From: Tenodera sinensis
Lineage: Eukaryota > Arthropoda > Insecta > Mantodea > Mantidae
Direction: 5' to 3'
Assembly (NCBI GenBank): GCA_030765045.1
Contig: CM060965.1
Span: 67,868,287-67,932,286 of the forward strand
DNA: 64,000 nucleotides
Notes under the pieces: generated by a model
Database searches by the model: none
Seen by the model: only the letters and a program-made list of their open reading frames with translations
Told to the model about the DNA's origin: nothing
Shown here: in pieces, positions 17,701-29,492 of the stretch
Layout: each line of letters starts with the position of its first letter
Numbering within the stretch: the stretch's first letter is position 1
Translations under genes and position numbers: made by a program

Positions 17701-20151
17701 ACAATCAGTAGGGCTCAGAAGCTCATGCCCTAAAAAACACTGAAATATGCATGCAAATATGCTCTTAAAAACTTGAAAATATGCCAAGAAATATGCACTA
17801 TTAAATTAAAACAATGCCCCTTTGCTGTAGACAAGGTGAGTTAGTATAAATAATAAAAAGTTACCTTATTCCTTAGAGGTTGAAGCAGAAGTGGTCCCGC
17901 TGCTGCTATTAACTGCTAAGTTGCAGTTCACAACCAACACTTTGCACAAATTTTCAACTGTAAAACATCATCTGTTGTCTTGCAAAACACCTTTGTAATG
18001 TGAAAAACTTCTCTCCATGTCACAAGATGCTATCGGGGCATATTTAAATGATGTTAACTGCTTCACAGAGAGAGTCAAGTCTCTTGATGTGACAGATGGT
18101 TTTCTTTCAAGGATGTCTCGAATATCGCACACCTGTTTATAACCAGAATTTTTTCAAATTACATAATTCACTTTCTTTTTCACTTTTTGTCCTATGCTAC
18201 CAGGAACCGAACTTATATCACATATTGTTTTTTCAAAGACAGTAAGTGATTCATGCAACGGAGGTCCTACAGCTTCCAATGCCGTTATGGCTGTTGGTAA
18301 GAAAGAAAAATGGGCAGATATGAAACTAAGATCTTCTTTTAACCCAGTGCCCGACAGAATATTTTGCACAGTTTCTATTGATGAAGCATCTTTGGAGTCC
18401 AATGAATTAACAACCTCTTCGACTATTTATATGTGCTCAGCATAATATAAAACTGCATCGACCCATGTTCCCCATTGAGTTAACACTGGTGCAGGAGGAA
18501 GTTGGATATTAGGTGCTGTTGATCTAAACAACTTGGCTCTTTTAGGAGATTTAACAAAAACTCTCTTTGTACTGGTCACAAATCTATCTACCAATGGGAA
18601 AAAATCACATATGGTCTCAGAAATGCAATGAAGAGCGTATGCCAAACAAGTTATATGAGTTAAGTTAGAAAAAATATCTTTCAGAGTTTGTCCCAATTTT
18701 ACCATATAAGGACCTGCATCAGTAACAAATAAAAGTAACAGGTTGTATTTGATTCCACATGGCCATAATTTCAAAGAGTCCATCACCATTACCTTGTCAG
18801 TGGCCAACAATTCGCACACATTAAGATAAGGAGTAGTCTTTTGTTCACTATTTAAGCACCCTCGATTATATTACCAATAGAACGGCGCTCAGAATCAGGG
18901 GTTTCATCAACAGACAACCACACAAACTGATCTGCTAATTCATTTTGTATATTTGGCAATACGTTATTGTAACAATATCCTACATAAGTCTTATGCAGTG
19001 TACTTTCTTCAGGCACATGTTATCGAGTGTACTTGGCAAGAAAGTATTTAAATGTCGGATTATTAATTTTGAACAAGGGAATATCAGCAGCTAAAACTGC
19101 TTGGCACAAGTCATAGAAAAATTCAGTAACTCTACTTCCTAAACACTCTACTAGCTGTTTTTGAACAGGTATATCAGCAGCTAAAACTGCTTGGCACAAG
19201 TCATAGGAAAATTCAGTAACCCTACTTCCTAAACACTCTACTAGCTGTTTTTGAACAGGTTCCTTGTTTGCGAGTTTTCTGATTAAATTCTTCTTATGTT
19301 TTGCTGTGTTTATGTGCTGAACTATTTGAAATCTTTTCTCACTCCCTACATTTTTCTCACACGCTCCACAAAACAGTAACCTATTATCTGTAGATATTAA
19401 GTCACCCGAAAACTCTTTCTGTAAATTAATTAATCTAGCACTCGAAGTTGGTTTTATTTTCGGCATTTGAAGAGCTTTTTAACATTTTATACGCCTAATT
19501 TAATTTGGTGGGAACCAGTTCACAACATTGTTATGTTTGAAGACCATGACACAACTACTGGTGGGCAGGCAAGCGTTGCTATAATCGTGCTGCTCAAAAC
19601 GTTAAGCTGCACTTTATCTTTGCTACTATAAACCTCTCACATAACGCACTAATTATTCTCTAGGAGAATACATACATATAATGAAAGGGTGGAAACAGGA
19701 TTCACTACATGACAACATGACTCAGCATTAGTTTTTGCCACCTCGCGAATTGCATCATCATGTACAATACTACCAATATGAAAAATATTATACAGATGGA
19801 AAAAAATAATAAAACACCATAAAAATCATTAAAATATGCAATATAGGGGCTAATATTGAAATCTTCGTGAGTTGGATCATCATGTGCAATAATAGAAATA
19901 TGAAAAATACTATCCAGATGGAAAAAAATAATAAAAAGCTTTAAAAATCATTAAAATATGCAATATAGGGGATATAATATTGAAATAATATGCATTTATC
20001 AAAATCAAGGAAATATGCAGATATATGCACCATAAAACCATGTCCAAATAACTGAAAATTCCATAATTCGTGCACATAATGTAAAAGCATACATTTTTAA
20101 CCACTATGAAAAAACATGCAAATGCATGAACTTCCTAGCCCTAACAATCAG
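17701..20151 (-). mobile_element. hAT transposon with perfect 8-bp target duplication
   Basis: The element is 17709-20143. TIRs begin TAGGGCT..GAAG.TCATGC at both ends. The 8-bp target duplication ACAATCAG is at 17701-17708 and 20144-20151. It encodes a decayed hAT transposase on the minus strand. Confidence 0.9.
17880..19466 (-). pseudogene. Decayed hAT transposase (CGGBP1/BED-like N-terminus)
   Basis: Starts at ATG 19466 (MPKIKPTSSARLINLQ) with a BED-like zinc finger: C-x2-C (FCGACEKN) then H-x4-H (HINTAKHKK). A 90-bp in-frame tandem duplication repeats VQKQLVECLGSRVTEF at 19080-19260. Then come the RNase H-fold blocks at 18819-18427 (VTDAGPYMVKLG, LTQWGTWVDAVLYYAEH). A fragment at 18402-18154 follows, then the C-terminal dimerisation motif in decayed form (DMERSFSHYKGVLQDNR) near 17950. 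Stops and frameshifts separate the pieces. Same family as 49932-51351, with 26346-27052 related. Confidence 0.8.
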
Positions 20152-20671
20152 ACAAATGCCAAATGAAATCAATATAACTTCAAAAATTAAAATGGTAGTA
20201 AATAAACAGGAATAATGTCTGAATTTGCAAATGTCTATTACTAACACAGGTCCAAAGAGTGAGCGAGTGAGTAAGGGTGTGCGTGTGTGTATGGTTTGAG
20301 GGCCCATCGACAATGGGGTCATTTGGGCCCAATAGGTCTAAAGAGAGGGAGATTGTATTGTAATAAAATATCAAATTCAAGCAGATGTATATGCCTATTC
20401 TGTAACATCTGGTTAAAACTTAACAACTTGTTAAAGCTGCTAACCAGTTCCTAAGCACTATTTGGTATTCTGTAACATAGTTTAAGTTTATTGAAGTACT
20501 AAGGATACATGTATTCATACTGCCCTCTAGAGTTTGGTCAAGGTCATTATTCAAGTGGGCAGTTCAATTTCAGTTATAAACAACATATTACAATAGGTAC
20601 TATTATTAATACTACTAAGCTCTTATATGAATGTTCTTAAGTTATAAAATATGATTTGAAGCTTCCTGGCG
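20152..20671. other. No gene seen
   Basis: AT-rich; minor GT/TG-rich stretch near 20275. Confidence 0.4.
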
Positions 20672-21372
20672 ACGAACATATTCAAGATGTTCTCAGGTTT
20701 CAAGCCAGGTGTAGTGATGAAGAGACATCAACGTTTTGGGAGTGTACATCTCTCCCATCATCAGGATGATGAATGGCTAGCAAGAGTGAAGGGACCAGTA
20801 TATGTATTATCTGCTAGTACGTACCGAGTAGAAAACACCCAGTCTAATATGAAGGTGGTTCAACACTCCATTGGAATCTGTGTTTCCTGAGCCGGTCAAT
20901 TTCCAACTTTAAGATTGGTTTCCAGGAGGGACTAAACTGCAATCCAGCGTCCCGGTCAGTGTGCTCTTCTCGGAGGAGATGTACAGAGCCTCCTTAACCC
21001 TTTGTACCCATGTGGCAAAATGTAGCGGTTTCTGGGAACGGAGGGTTAAGGAGGCTCTGTCCATCTCCTCTGAGAAGAGCACACTGAACTGGGATACTGG
21101 ATTGCAGTTTAGTCCCTCCTGGAAACCAATCTTAAAGTTGGAAATCGACCGGCTCAGGAAACACAGATTCCAATGGAGCATTGAACCACCTCCACATTAG
21201 ACTGGGTGTTTTCTACTCGATACATACTAGCGGACAGTACATATACTGGTCCTTTCACTCTTGCTAGTCATTCATCATCCTGATGATGGGAGAGATGTAC
21301 ACTCCCGAAACATTGATGGCTCTTCATCACTACACCTGGCTCGAAGCCCAAGAACATCTTGAATATTTCTAA
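20672..21372. mobile_element. Head-to-head pair of Penelope-like 3' ends (family 1)
   Basis: A large inverted repeat. The right arm (about 21030-21372, plus strand) reads RVKEALSISSEKSTLNWD, then GLQFSPSWKPILKLEIDRL, the end of a Penelope GIY-YIG region. It continues into the family's 3' region PDDGRDVHSRNI. The left arm (20672-about 21000) is the same sequence on the minus strand. The two 5'-truncated copies meet at about 21000-21035. Confidence 0.7.
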
Positions 21373-21374
21373 AG

Positions 21375-22000
21375 TTATTGTTCTTTTTCTCTTTTTATAG
21401 TACATTCTACTTATTTCTAACTTTTTCTAAGCATTTCCCCATGTTTTTGCAGTTTTTATCTATAATGTTATTTATATCAGATTCTCTGTTCATTCTTAAA
21501 CACACACTTTCTGTTCTCCATGTCTCAGTTTCCTTACATTCAGATACTGTAAGTTGGACAATCTGTTTTCCCTCACATAATGGGCATTTGCTTTGGGGGT
21601 ACCCAGTTTGCTGTCCTTTTTGGTTAGTTGCTCTTTTCCTCCAAATATCTCCTATCCATTGTTCTTTAAGTTATTTCTTAAATTACTTATCCAACTTGAA
21701 CTTTGCAAACTTATTTCTTGATAATTTAAACATTGATTTAACAAATTATCCTATACTAGATTCAGGATCATATATCAATATTTTAAAGCCCTTTCCATAA
21801 CTTATTCTTTTCTTGCTACTCTTTCAATTTTTATTTGGGCAACTTCATTTGTTATTGCAATTGACAATCCCAAAACTTCCTTACAGAACATCCTGTGCAC
21901 AAAATCTATCATTTCCCATCCATTTTCAAGACTCCATATCTCAATACCATATAGCAGGTATGGGTGAGCCGCATGTCTCATTCAGGAGGGAGGGCTTGTC
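21375..22000 (-). pseudogene. LINE C-terminal fragment (RT-type, minus strand)
   Basis: The minus strand reads LLYGIEIWSLENGWEMID, then VHRMFCKEVLGLSIA and VMERALKY, and ends with a Cys-rich region (MGICPLCE-like in decayed form near 21545-21600). This is the post-RT part of a non-LTR retrotransposon. It belongs with the RT pieces at 23680-24245 and 25545-25840. Confidence 0.65.
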
Positions 22001-22019
22001 TGACTTAATGTAGTTAGTC

Positions 22020-23090
22020 TCTACAGTTAATAAACATTATCTTACTTCAACTGAAGTTTTTGACTTACTAATGGAGCTAAGGGTACTCTCCCATGTCTTT
22101 TTTTATAACTTTGCAAAAACTATAAAGTAAGCAATTCGTTTATTAAAGCAGGGGCTTTCAATCACGAACTATATTGAAAGATCATTTCTATAGTACGTAA
22201 AGTAATGTATTCTCATCTATATTTTTGTCTGTTTTAGATAAGGATAATTTTCATGTATTGTATACTTCCATATTATAGTTATCTCCAGGTAATATTTGCA
22301 GCTTTGTTAACAGTTATTTGTAATGTTCGCAATTTTAATTATATATTTATATATATACACATAAAAGTTCATTATTTCATAAATGTCTGACCAACTATAA
22401 TGGAATGCATCTCATAACTGCATACAAGTGTGTTCCACCACTGGCTTAGAAGGCTGCTTGTTGTTGTAAACAGCAAACAAGAGGGGGTGGGATGGACTTT
22501 GACATGCAGTGTTAAGTGGGGTCAAGTATGCCCATACCTACCATATAGCATTCTTGCCTTGACCACTAAATTATATCCTGTCCAACCATTTTACTTCCAT
22601 CTTTGGGATTTTAAATAAACATCCTCTCACTGCCATCTCTTTCCTTTTGCTAATGCTGATATCTTTTGTTTCTCCATTTGCCTCCTGCATCTATTTTTAT
22701 TTCTAAATAAATGTATTCACATACAACTTTGTCATTCCTATACAGACGCTTCGGTCTGAGAAGATAAAATTACTTATATTATTTCTCAAATCCTTGCTAA
22801 GAAAAACGTCTGTCTCTTTTGGAACCATCAATTCAAGAAGGAATTGAGTTACCATGTTGCTACGGGAATGTGTTCGTATATTGTCTCACTCAGATATGCT
22901 TTCTTGTGATGTCTTGTGATGTCATATTTTGGATATTCTAATAATTTTGGGCATGCCAAGGAAACAAAGCTACTTACATTCAAAATACAGTCAAATTTGT
23001 GTATAAACAAAGTAAAGTTCATGTTTGGTTTGATCATCTCTGGGGTCAAATATAATAACCATCTCAATATTATTACTGACTGACTGACTG
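22020..23090. other. No gene seen; decayed LINE or intron
   Basis: AT-rich. No clear coding similarity found in either strand. Confidence 0.35.
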
Positions 23091-23097
23091 GCTAAGG

Positions 23098-23622
23098 GGT
23101 CTCCGTCTAGGGGATATGTGAATAACGACCACAAGGTACCCAAGCTGAGCAGAACATCACTTCCACTTACTGGTGTTTTGCTCCTCACTGTAACTTTTCT
23201 ATCTGACCTTACCTTGGTCATCTCTTGTTGTCTTCCGACCCCGATGCTATTAGGGTTCCTGAGGGCTAGGGAGTCATTTTTCCAAACTCTCCATTTCTCT
23301 AATTCCTCTATAAAATCTTAACCCCTAACATGCTGACCTGTCATGGCATGTAATACGTCCTCTGATTGGTAATCAGAGGATATGGTCGGTGAATTTATTT
23401 TGATAATTCTCCCGGTCAGGTCGGTGAGACCCGTAAACCAATGACAGGTGTGGTCCTCCAGACATTCTGGGGGTTGTGAGAGAGTGATGTGACCGCCAAA
23501 ACATAAAAATATGGTGCTCTCTAAAAAGCGGTTACTATTACTGCTATTGCTCTCTTTATATTTGAGAGCAAGAGGATTAATGACTTCATTGTCAGAAATC
23601 TAGCATTAGCTAACAACAACAT
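23098..23622 (+). mobile_element. 0.5-kb retroposon sharing the LINE 3' tail, copy 1
   Basis: Starts AGGGGTCTCCGTCTAGGGGA and ends ...CATTAGCTAACAACAAC. The last ~50 bp (GGATTAATGACTTCATTGTC...) match the 3' end of the RNase H LINE at 31740-34140. No ORF, no clear A/B boxes. Near-full copies: 54148-54685, 59447-59995, 63016-63565; truncated: 48921-49113. Confidence 0.8.
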
Positions 23623-23679
23623 ACAACTTTGTAATCTCTACCTTCTTTCATTTCTCATGCTTACTTAATTTAGATACTT

Positions 23680-24245
23680 TTTAAAATACAATTTCTTTTG
23701 TCAGTGTATATTTAATCCCCACTATGAACAGCAATTATCTACTTCTTGCAAAGACTATTTTAGACCATTTACAGTAATGGAATCCACTACCAAGTCATCT
23801 GCAAAGAGTAAACCAGGGATTTGCACATATTTATTGTAGGTAAAAGATTGCTGCTATTACGTATGTTCTGTAGTATGTCATCAATAAACAGATTGTATAA
23901 AATTGGGCTTAACTTGCACCTCTGAGGTAACCCTTTTCTTGCAATATTTCTCTGGTCATTGCACCTTCATCATATTTTATGCAGAAAGTGTTATCTTTAT
24001 GCAATCATTTGACTGCTAACTCCTTTCCTTAATAGTGTGTACCATAATAGTTTTTAGTTCTATTTGGTCTAAAGCTTTCTCTAAATCAATAAAGGTCAAG
24101 CAGAGGTTTCCTTTTTTATTTTTCTCTACCCATGCTTGGATTCTTAATTGTCAAAATTTCTATATAGATTTTCCCCACATTTGATAGTAATACTATGCCC
24201 TGATTATTATTTGGTATATCCATATTCTCATTACCTTTATACAAG
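23680..24245 (-). pseudogene. LINE reverse transcriptase core fragment
   Basis: Minus strand: NMDIPNNNQGIVLLSNVGKI (24240-24160), CLTFIDLEKALDQIE (about 24100-24060), PQRCKLSPILYNLFIDDI (about 23940-23880), IPGLLFADDLVV (about 23820). These are RT fingers and palm blocks with FADDL intact. The 5' portion is displaced to 25545-25840 by the mariner. Confidence 0.75.
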
Positions 24246-24247
24246 TA

Positions 24248-25543
24248 TTGGAACTCTAATAGCGGCAACTATTTATTTACAACTGATACAAAAGAGATGT
24301 ATGTTACCAAGCTTTATTGTCCTTTGAAGTAGTCACCTGTGTGTTGTGTACAAATCTTTGCCAGCAATGTGGAAGCCGTAGGATACCCTTAGCAGCAGTG
24401 GTTCTGTTGATAGTTTGAATGGAGCTGACCACTGCCTGGCAAAGCTCTCGAACAGTTCTGAAGTGAATGCCACAAAGTGGTTTCTTCATCTTTGGAATCA
24501 AGTCAAAGTCACAAGGACCTAAGTCTGGAGAGTATGGTGGATGGCACAGCACTTTCCAGCCCCATTGACCAAACAAATCAGCCACAGCTTGTGCTGTATA
24601 CGGCTCAACATTGCCGTGCACAATGATGGGTGGATTCTGTGGAAAGTTTTACCGCTGCTTTTTCAAAGCTGGTCACAAGTATGCTCCAAAAACAAGCATT
24701 AATACTGCACAATGATGGCCTGCTGTGGAGGAATGCATTAGCATAACACCATCGCAGTCATACACAAGAATTGCCATCATTCCACATTGCTGGGGTTCTG
24801 ACAAACATTCAATTTTGTGTTGACCCGTGTTGATGCCATTCATTCAATTACTGTTTCAGTTTTTACTTTTATGATTTGGCCCATGTCTCATCCAATGTAA
24901 GGATATGGTGTAGGAAAGCCTCTCCTTTGCACTCAAAGCACTCCAAGTGGGTCCAAGCAACTACATATCATAACCATTTCTGAATTTCCGTCAAATCATG
25001 CAGAACCCATCATGATGCAATTTTTCTCATGCCCAGGTGTCCCTTCCAAATGTGAAGCACAGTATATGCGTTAATCCATTTCTTGGGCAAGCTCACCAGT
25101 CTTATGACATCAATCAGTTTCCAGTAACGCTGCAAAAGCATGCACGTCTTCACTGACTCTAAAACAACCTGGCTGACACATGTTTGCCACATTTTGGCAT
25201 TCTTCATTGAAGGCATTTACCCACTACACCACTGTTCTGCAAGACAATGCAGATTCCGTGCAAGGCTCTTGGAGACCTTGATGACATGTGCTGTATAGCC
25301 TCTGACACAGTAAATCTTTATCCAACACCATTGTCCCTGTTTCAAGAACAGTGTAGCAACACTACATTGAGCTGCTAGTTCACACAAGACAACAGTGCTC
25401 TCACCAGTGCTCATGCACATGATGCGTCCATTGGCTCAGAGGTAAAGTAGATAGGTAACTAATGTGTGCTATCAGCAACAATATTAGGTTCCATTGCATA
25501 GTGACTTTACAGCGTGTTGCCACTATTAAAGCTTCACCCCTCA
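24248..25543 (-). mobile_element. Mariner transposon (about 1.3 kb) inserted in the LINE
   Basis: TA flanks at 24246-24247 and 25544-25545. The inverted ends share AATAGCGGCAAC versus AATAGTGGCAAC. Minus-strand transposase pieces: HTH end at 25216-25010 (TVLHIWKGHLGMRKIASWWV) and the catalytic C-terminus at 24621-24304 (GWKVLCHPPYSPDLGPCDFD, LIPKMKKPLCGIHF, with HGN where HDN is usual). Broken by stops between 24630 and 25010. The length matches a complete mariner. Confidence 0.8.
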
Positions 25544-25544
25544 T

Positions 25545-25845
25545 ATGTGGTCTGTATATTGTATAATTGCTTTTCCTTTAATTCTCATTATATTATACAG
25601 AGATGTTAATCCTTAAGTAGATCTACATTTCCACACCATTCCTTTATAAATTCCCCTGGTGTACCATTTATTCTTGGTGCTGTGTAGATCTACATTTCTA
25701 CACCATTCCTTTATAAATTCCCCTGGTGTACCATTTATTCTTGGTGCTATGTTTCTTTTAATTTTTTGAAACTGATTCATTACCTCTTCCTCAGTAATAG
25801 TTCTATTCAAAATCTTAATGTACATAGTTGTTTTCTATTTCTGGA
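25545..25845 (-). pseudogene. LINE RT 5' fragment with 68-bp tandem duplication
   Basis: Minus strand: ITEEEVMNQFQKIKRNIAP then GTPGEFIKEWCRNVDLHS, the region just before RT motif 1. The stretch 25617-25684 (GTAGATCTACATTTCCACAC...) is repeated at 25685-25752, duplicating part of the coding sequence. It continues into 23680-24245 once the mariner is discounted. Confidence 0.7.
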
Positions 25846-25868
25846 CCTATCTTTAAATCCTTGAAACA

Positions 25869-27378
25869 TTCAGATGTAGAGCTGGGATTTTTATGTATTA
25901 TCACTTAGCAAAATATGTACATAAACATGTAGTGAAAAGCAGTGAAATATGTGGTAAAATATTTAGAATGGGGAAAATATGTAATATCAAGTATTTAACT
26001 CCACCTTATCATTTTCTTGGTTACAATACTCAAATCATATTTATACACTGTTTTTTAGCACAGTGAACAATTGTGTGTTTTTCAATGTTTTCTGGGGTCA
26101 TAGAAAGACGTTTATCAGTGAGAAAGTTCTTATAGACAGAGTTTTTCCTGGAGAAATGTCCTTGGATGGATCAACATCATCCCAATTTAAAATTTGGCAT
26201 GTACTATGAAATATTGAATAGCCAGGATTTCTCTTTAACACACTTTGGAATTTACTTAATACTCTTGCACTAGTTTCTTCATGTACAGCACTTACTTAGA
26301 ATCCTCTGTGACAGCAATAGAATCTTGCTGGCAGTCCTGATGTTTCTAAATGTTTGATACTTTCTGGAAGCCAACTGAACTTGCTCCTATGTAGGCAGCT
26401 GAGGAGTCACTAAAAGCAGCCTGGGATTCACAAATAGATGGAGCATTTTCAGGACCCAAAGAATCTGCAATAGTCTTTATATCATCTAGATGTTCACTAT
26501 AGAAATTAACTGTTTCTATCCATGTTCCCCACTTTGTTAATACTGGTTCTGAAGGCAGTGGTATCTCTGGTAAGAGAGCACTTGTGGAGATTTTAGAAAA
26601 AACTCTTTTTGTTGCTGAAATTATCCTATTCACTTGCGGAAACTTAGCTCTAATATCTTCATGCAGTCCATGAGTCAAGCAGGTAAATGGAGCATATTGG
26701 GATAAAACACTTTCAGAGCAGTTGCAGCTTTAAGCATATGTGCTGCAGCATCTGAATATATTACTAATACCTTCTCATCTTGCACACCAGTTGGCCACAA
26801 AACTTTTAATCCATCATTGACAAATCTTGCAATAGTTGAGTGATGTGTAAAACCCATCTCTTTACAGTAGATCAAACATAGTTTCCAGGTGCTGTCAGGT
26901 TTGTTGCGCACTTGACAAATCACTACTTTACCAGCAGTTGTAAAAGGCTTGTCAATCCCTAACCATGATTTTAACTTTGAAGCTAGCAACGATGAAATTG
27001 TTGCAGTATTGACTCCAGAGAAAATGGATGTTGGATGAAGTATGTGCTTCAATTGTTTAAATGAAACTGCTGACTCAGAAGCAAGAGTGAGATGAGATAA
27101 CCGCCCAGTCCTTGCTTCATCCCTACCCTACCAGCACCATTGTTCAATGCAACGGTGGCTAGTTAAAAAGTCATTAGACAAATAGGAAAATGATAAAATA
27201 TGTAATTTGTTATCCCACTAAAAATATGTAATATACTCACAAATATATAAAAATATGTACAGTGAAATTCAGTTATGTTAACCCTGACATAGTGCTTTGT
27301 AAACATATCACTTTTCCCAGCACCTAAATAGCAAGGCAAAATATCTAATTACATAGAAATTGCAGCTCTATTTATATG
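25869..27378 (-). mobile_element. hAT transposon, degenerate
   Basis: The element is 25877-27370 with inverted ends TAGAGCTGGGATTTTTA and TAGAGCTGCAATTTCTA. Flanking octamers TTCAGATG and TTTATATG agree at 6 of 8 positions, a decayed target duplication. Minus-strand ORFs 27052-26675 (LKSWLGIDKPFTTAGKV, GLKVLWPTGVQDEKVLVIYS) and 26678-26346 (PLPSEPVLTKWGTWIETVNF) are the middle of a hAT transposase related to the other two hATs here. Confidence 0.8.
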
Positions 27379-27765
27379 ATACCTAATCATTCTTCTTGGT
27401 TTATATCAGGTTTAACTATATATATATATATATTTTAAATGCTCTTATAACCTTTTGTAACGTCATAAGATAATAGCACAAGAGCATCTTGTTGAGAAGA
27501 AGAAAATTATGGATAACGGTGCCAAGAGTGAACATTGTGTTAATGCTAGCAGTAGTAGTGCTAACTGAAAATGGATGCATACTTTTAGTGTTTCTTGTTC
27601 TTAGAGAATAGCAGTAACAATCTTCTTAATCGAAAAGTTACAGAATAGCTCTGGTAGTGTGATGGTTTACAGTAGGGTGATTTCTAATTGTTTTGGAACT
27701 ATGCACAACATAAAATCGTCATTGATGACTTAATTCACAAAAATTGTACATATTGTTTCTTTCAG
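27371..27765 (+). other. Intron sequence before exon 2
   Basis: AT-rich with a short TATATA run at 27419-27433. Ends in acceptor TTGTTTCTTTCAG at 27765. Confidence 0.5.
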
Positions 27766-27879
27766 ATACTAGAGCTAAATAAACAGGTCAAAGAAGGCAA
27801 TGCATCAACACATTCATATATGAAAAGCATTCAAAGGAAAATAGTAACTACACATCAGCATTCTTTACAAGCATTGGAG
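27766..27879 (+). CDS. Exon 2 of the host coiled-coil-like gene
   Basis: 114 bp, phase 0 in and out, between TTTCTTTCAG and GAG|GTATTG. Encodes 38 residues (ILELNKQVKEGNASTHSY, then QRKIVTTHQHSLQALE), amphipathic and helical. It reads on smoothly from the end of exon 1 and into exon 3, only 253 bp downstream. Confidence 0.75.
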
Positions 27880-28132
27880 GTATTGGAAATCATTTTATTA
27901 TTAGTTAATTAATGCAGAAATTATATATTAACATTGAAAAGAAGAAAAATAATGGAAGGAATTTGAAGTTATTGTAATGATTGTGTCATTGAGCACAATT
28001 TAACTAAAAGCTAAGCTTTAAAATCCTATGTTTTAGACTTTTATAACTTATGCTTAGTTTTTCAGTTGTACTTGCTGAATATATATAATTGTAGAGGTTG
28101 TTTGCCTTCAGCTTCTGTTTTATATTTTCCAG

Positions 28133-28270
28133 GTATACCATAATCAGATGCTAATGTTAACTGTAGGAGGTTCTCTTGGGAAGTTGGCAGAACTAGTGAG
28201 CTACCTGGTGGACCTGACGAAATTGTGTTGTACTTTGAACATGAAATGTGTTGTTTTTCCTGGTGCACCT
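28133..28270 (+). CDS. Exon 3 of the host coiled-coil-like gene
   Basis: 138 bp, phase 0 in and out, between TATTTTCCAG and CCT|GTAAGT, both good sites. Encodes 46 residues: VYHNQMLMLTVGGSLGKLAE, then LVSYLVDLTKLCCTLNMK and VVFPGAP. Leucine-rich helices rather than low complexity, so probably a structured part of the protein. Too short and without an early ATG, it would be missed by simple ORF calling. Confidence 0.75.
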
Positions 28271-28920
28271 GTAAGTGAAACAAGGTGCATTCCTACCATA
28301 ATTATGCATGTATTTATTCTTTCTTGAACATTACTTTCATATTCTCCATTGTCATTTACGGTGGTATTGCATAAGATGTACCAAAAAAAGAAAATGTATA
28401 AGGGAGAGAATTCATTAACATTATCATGAGCGTCGGCAGACATTTTTCCAGGAGGGGGCCACATGTTTGAAATTTGCAATCAGATAATATCAAATCACTA
28501 TTTTACTGTCAAAATTTATAATATTTGTTGCATATAACCATGTTAATTTGTGTTAAATAGAAATTGATCTTTTAAAATAGTAGCTTAATAGTCAGTGATC
28601 GATTGCACACTAAGTTGACCAACTTCCAGGGAGGGGCCGCGGCCCCCCTTGCCCCCCCTTTGCGACGCCCATGAACATTATAGTGAATGGTATGACTGGA
28701 ACAAGATCCTGATTAGCCAAAGATACATAGTTCATATTCTAGACATTGCATAGAGTTTATAAAGTATGACATTCTTCTGTCCATTTTTGTTTTATGACTA
28801 ATTAATTAATTTTCTCTGTTTTGTAAGTACTGCTTTATTTCATTTACTTATTATTTGTTTGTGCTGAGCAGATTGCAAATGACCTTAATCATTGCCATCA
28901 TATCCTATTACATTTTAAAC
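28271..28920 (+). other. Intron sequence
   Basis: AT-rich. A G/C-rich patch near 28628-28665 (GGGGCCGCGGCCCCCCTT) is notable but unexplained. Confidence 0.45.
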
Positions 28921-29492
28921 ATATGTATACTTTAAGAGGTAGAACCGGAACTGGCTTGAGAATTTAATGCCATTCTGGTAGTTTGTCACAATAGCTCAGT
29001 GGTAGAGCGTCCGCCCGGCAAGCGGAAGGTCTGTGGTTCAAATCCCAGTTGTGGCGTTGAATTTTTAAGTTCCGGTTCTACCTCTTAAACTTTGCCCACA
29101 CACGGCTTGTGTGTTTAAAAACACCAACAGTAAGTTTGTTGGCATAAATAAATAATAATTACCATGTGAAGGTTATTTAATCCTGGGATATAAAGTACTT
29201 GCAATAGTAAGTCACCATTGGGGTAATTGTCTCTGATGTGAGACTGCCTTTGTGGTTTACCAGGAAAAATATGAACTGGCTTGAGAATTTAATGCCATTC
29301 TGGTAGTTTGTCACAATAGCTCAGTGGTAGAGCGTCCGCCCGGCAAGCGGAAGGTCTGTGGTTCAAATCCCAGTTGTGGCGTTGAATTTTTAAGTTCCGG
29401 TTCTACCTCTTAAACTTTGCCCACACACGGCTTGTGTGTTTAAAAACACCAACAGTAAGTTTGTTGGCATAAATAAATAATATGTATACTTT
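28921..29492 (+). mobile_element. Dimeric tRNA-like SINE with 13-bp target duplication
   Basis: Insert 28934-29479 flanked by ATATGTATACTTT at 28921-28933 and 29480-29492. It contains two nearly identical tRNA-like heads at about 28986-29055 and 29309-29378: A box TAGCTCAGTGGTAGAGC, B box GGTTCAAATCCC, anticodon stem TCCGC/GCGGA with GGC in the loop (Ala-like). Each head is followed by GTTCCGGTTCTACCTCTTAA, a CACACACGGCTTGTGTGT stem and CCAACAGTAAGTTTGTTGG. The 3' end is ATAAATAAATA. Confidence 0.85.

Noticed and set aside
28986..29055. A genuine tRNA-Ala gene
   Set aside because: The cloverleaf is imperfect (short acceptor pairing, bulged T stem, C at position 33). The unit is repeated with SINE tails and target duplications, so it is a SINE head.
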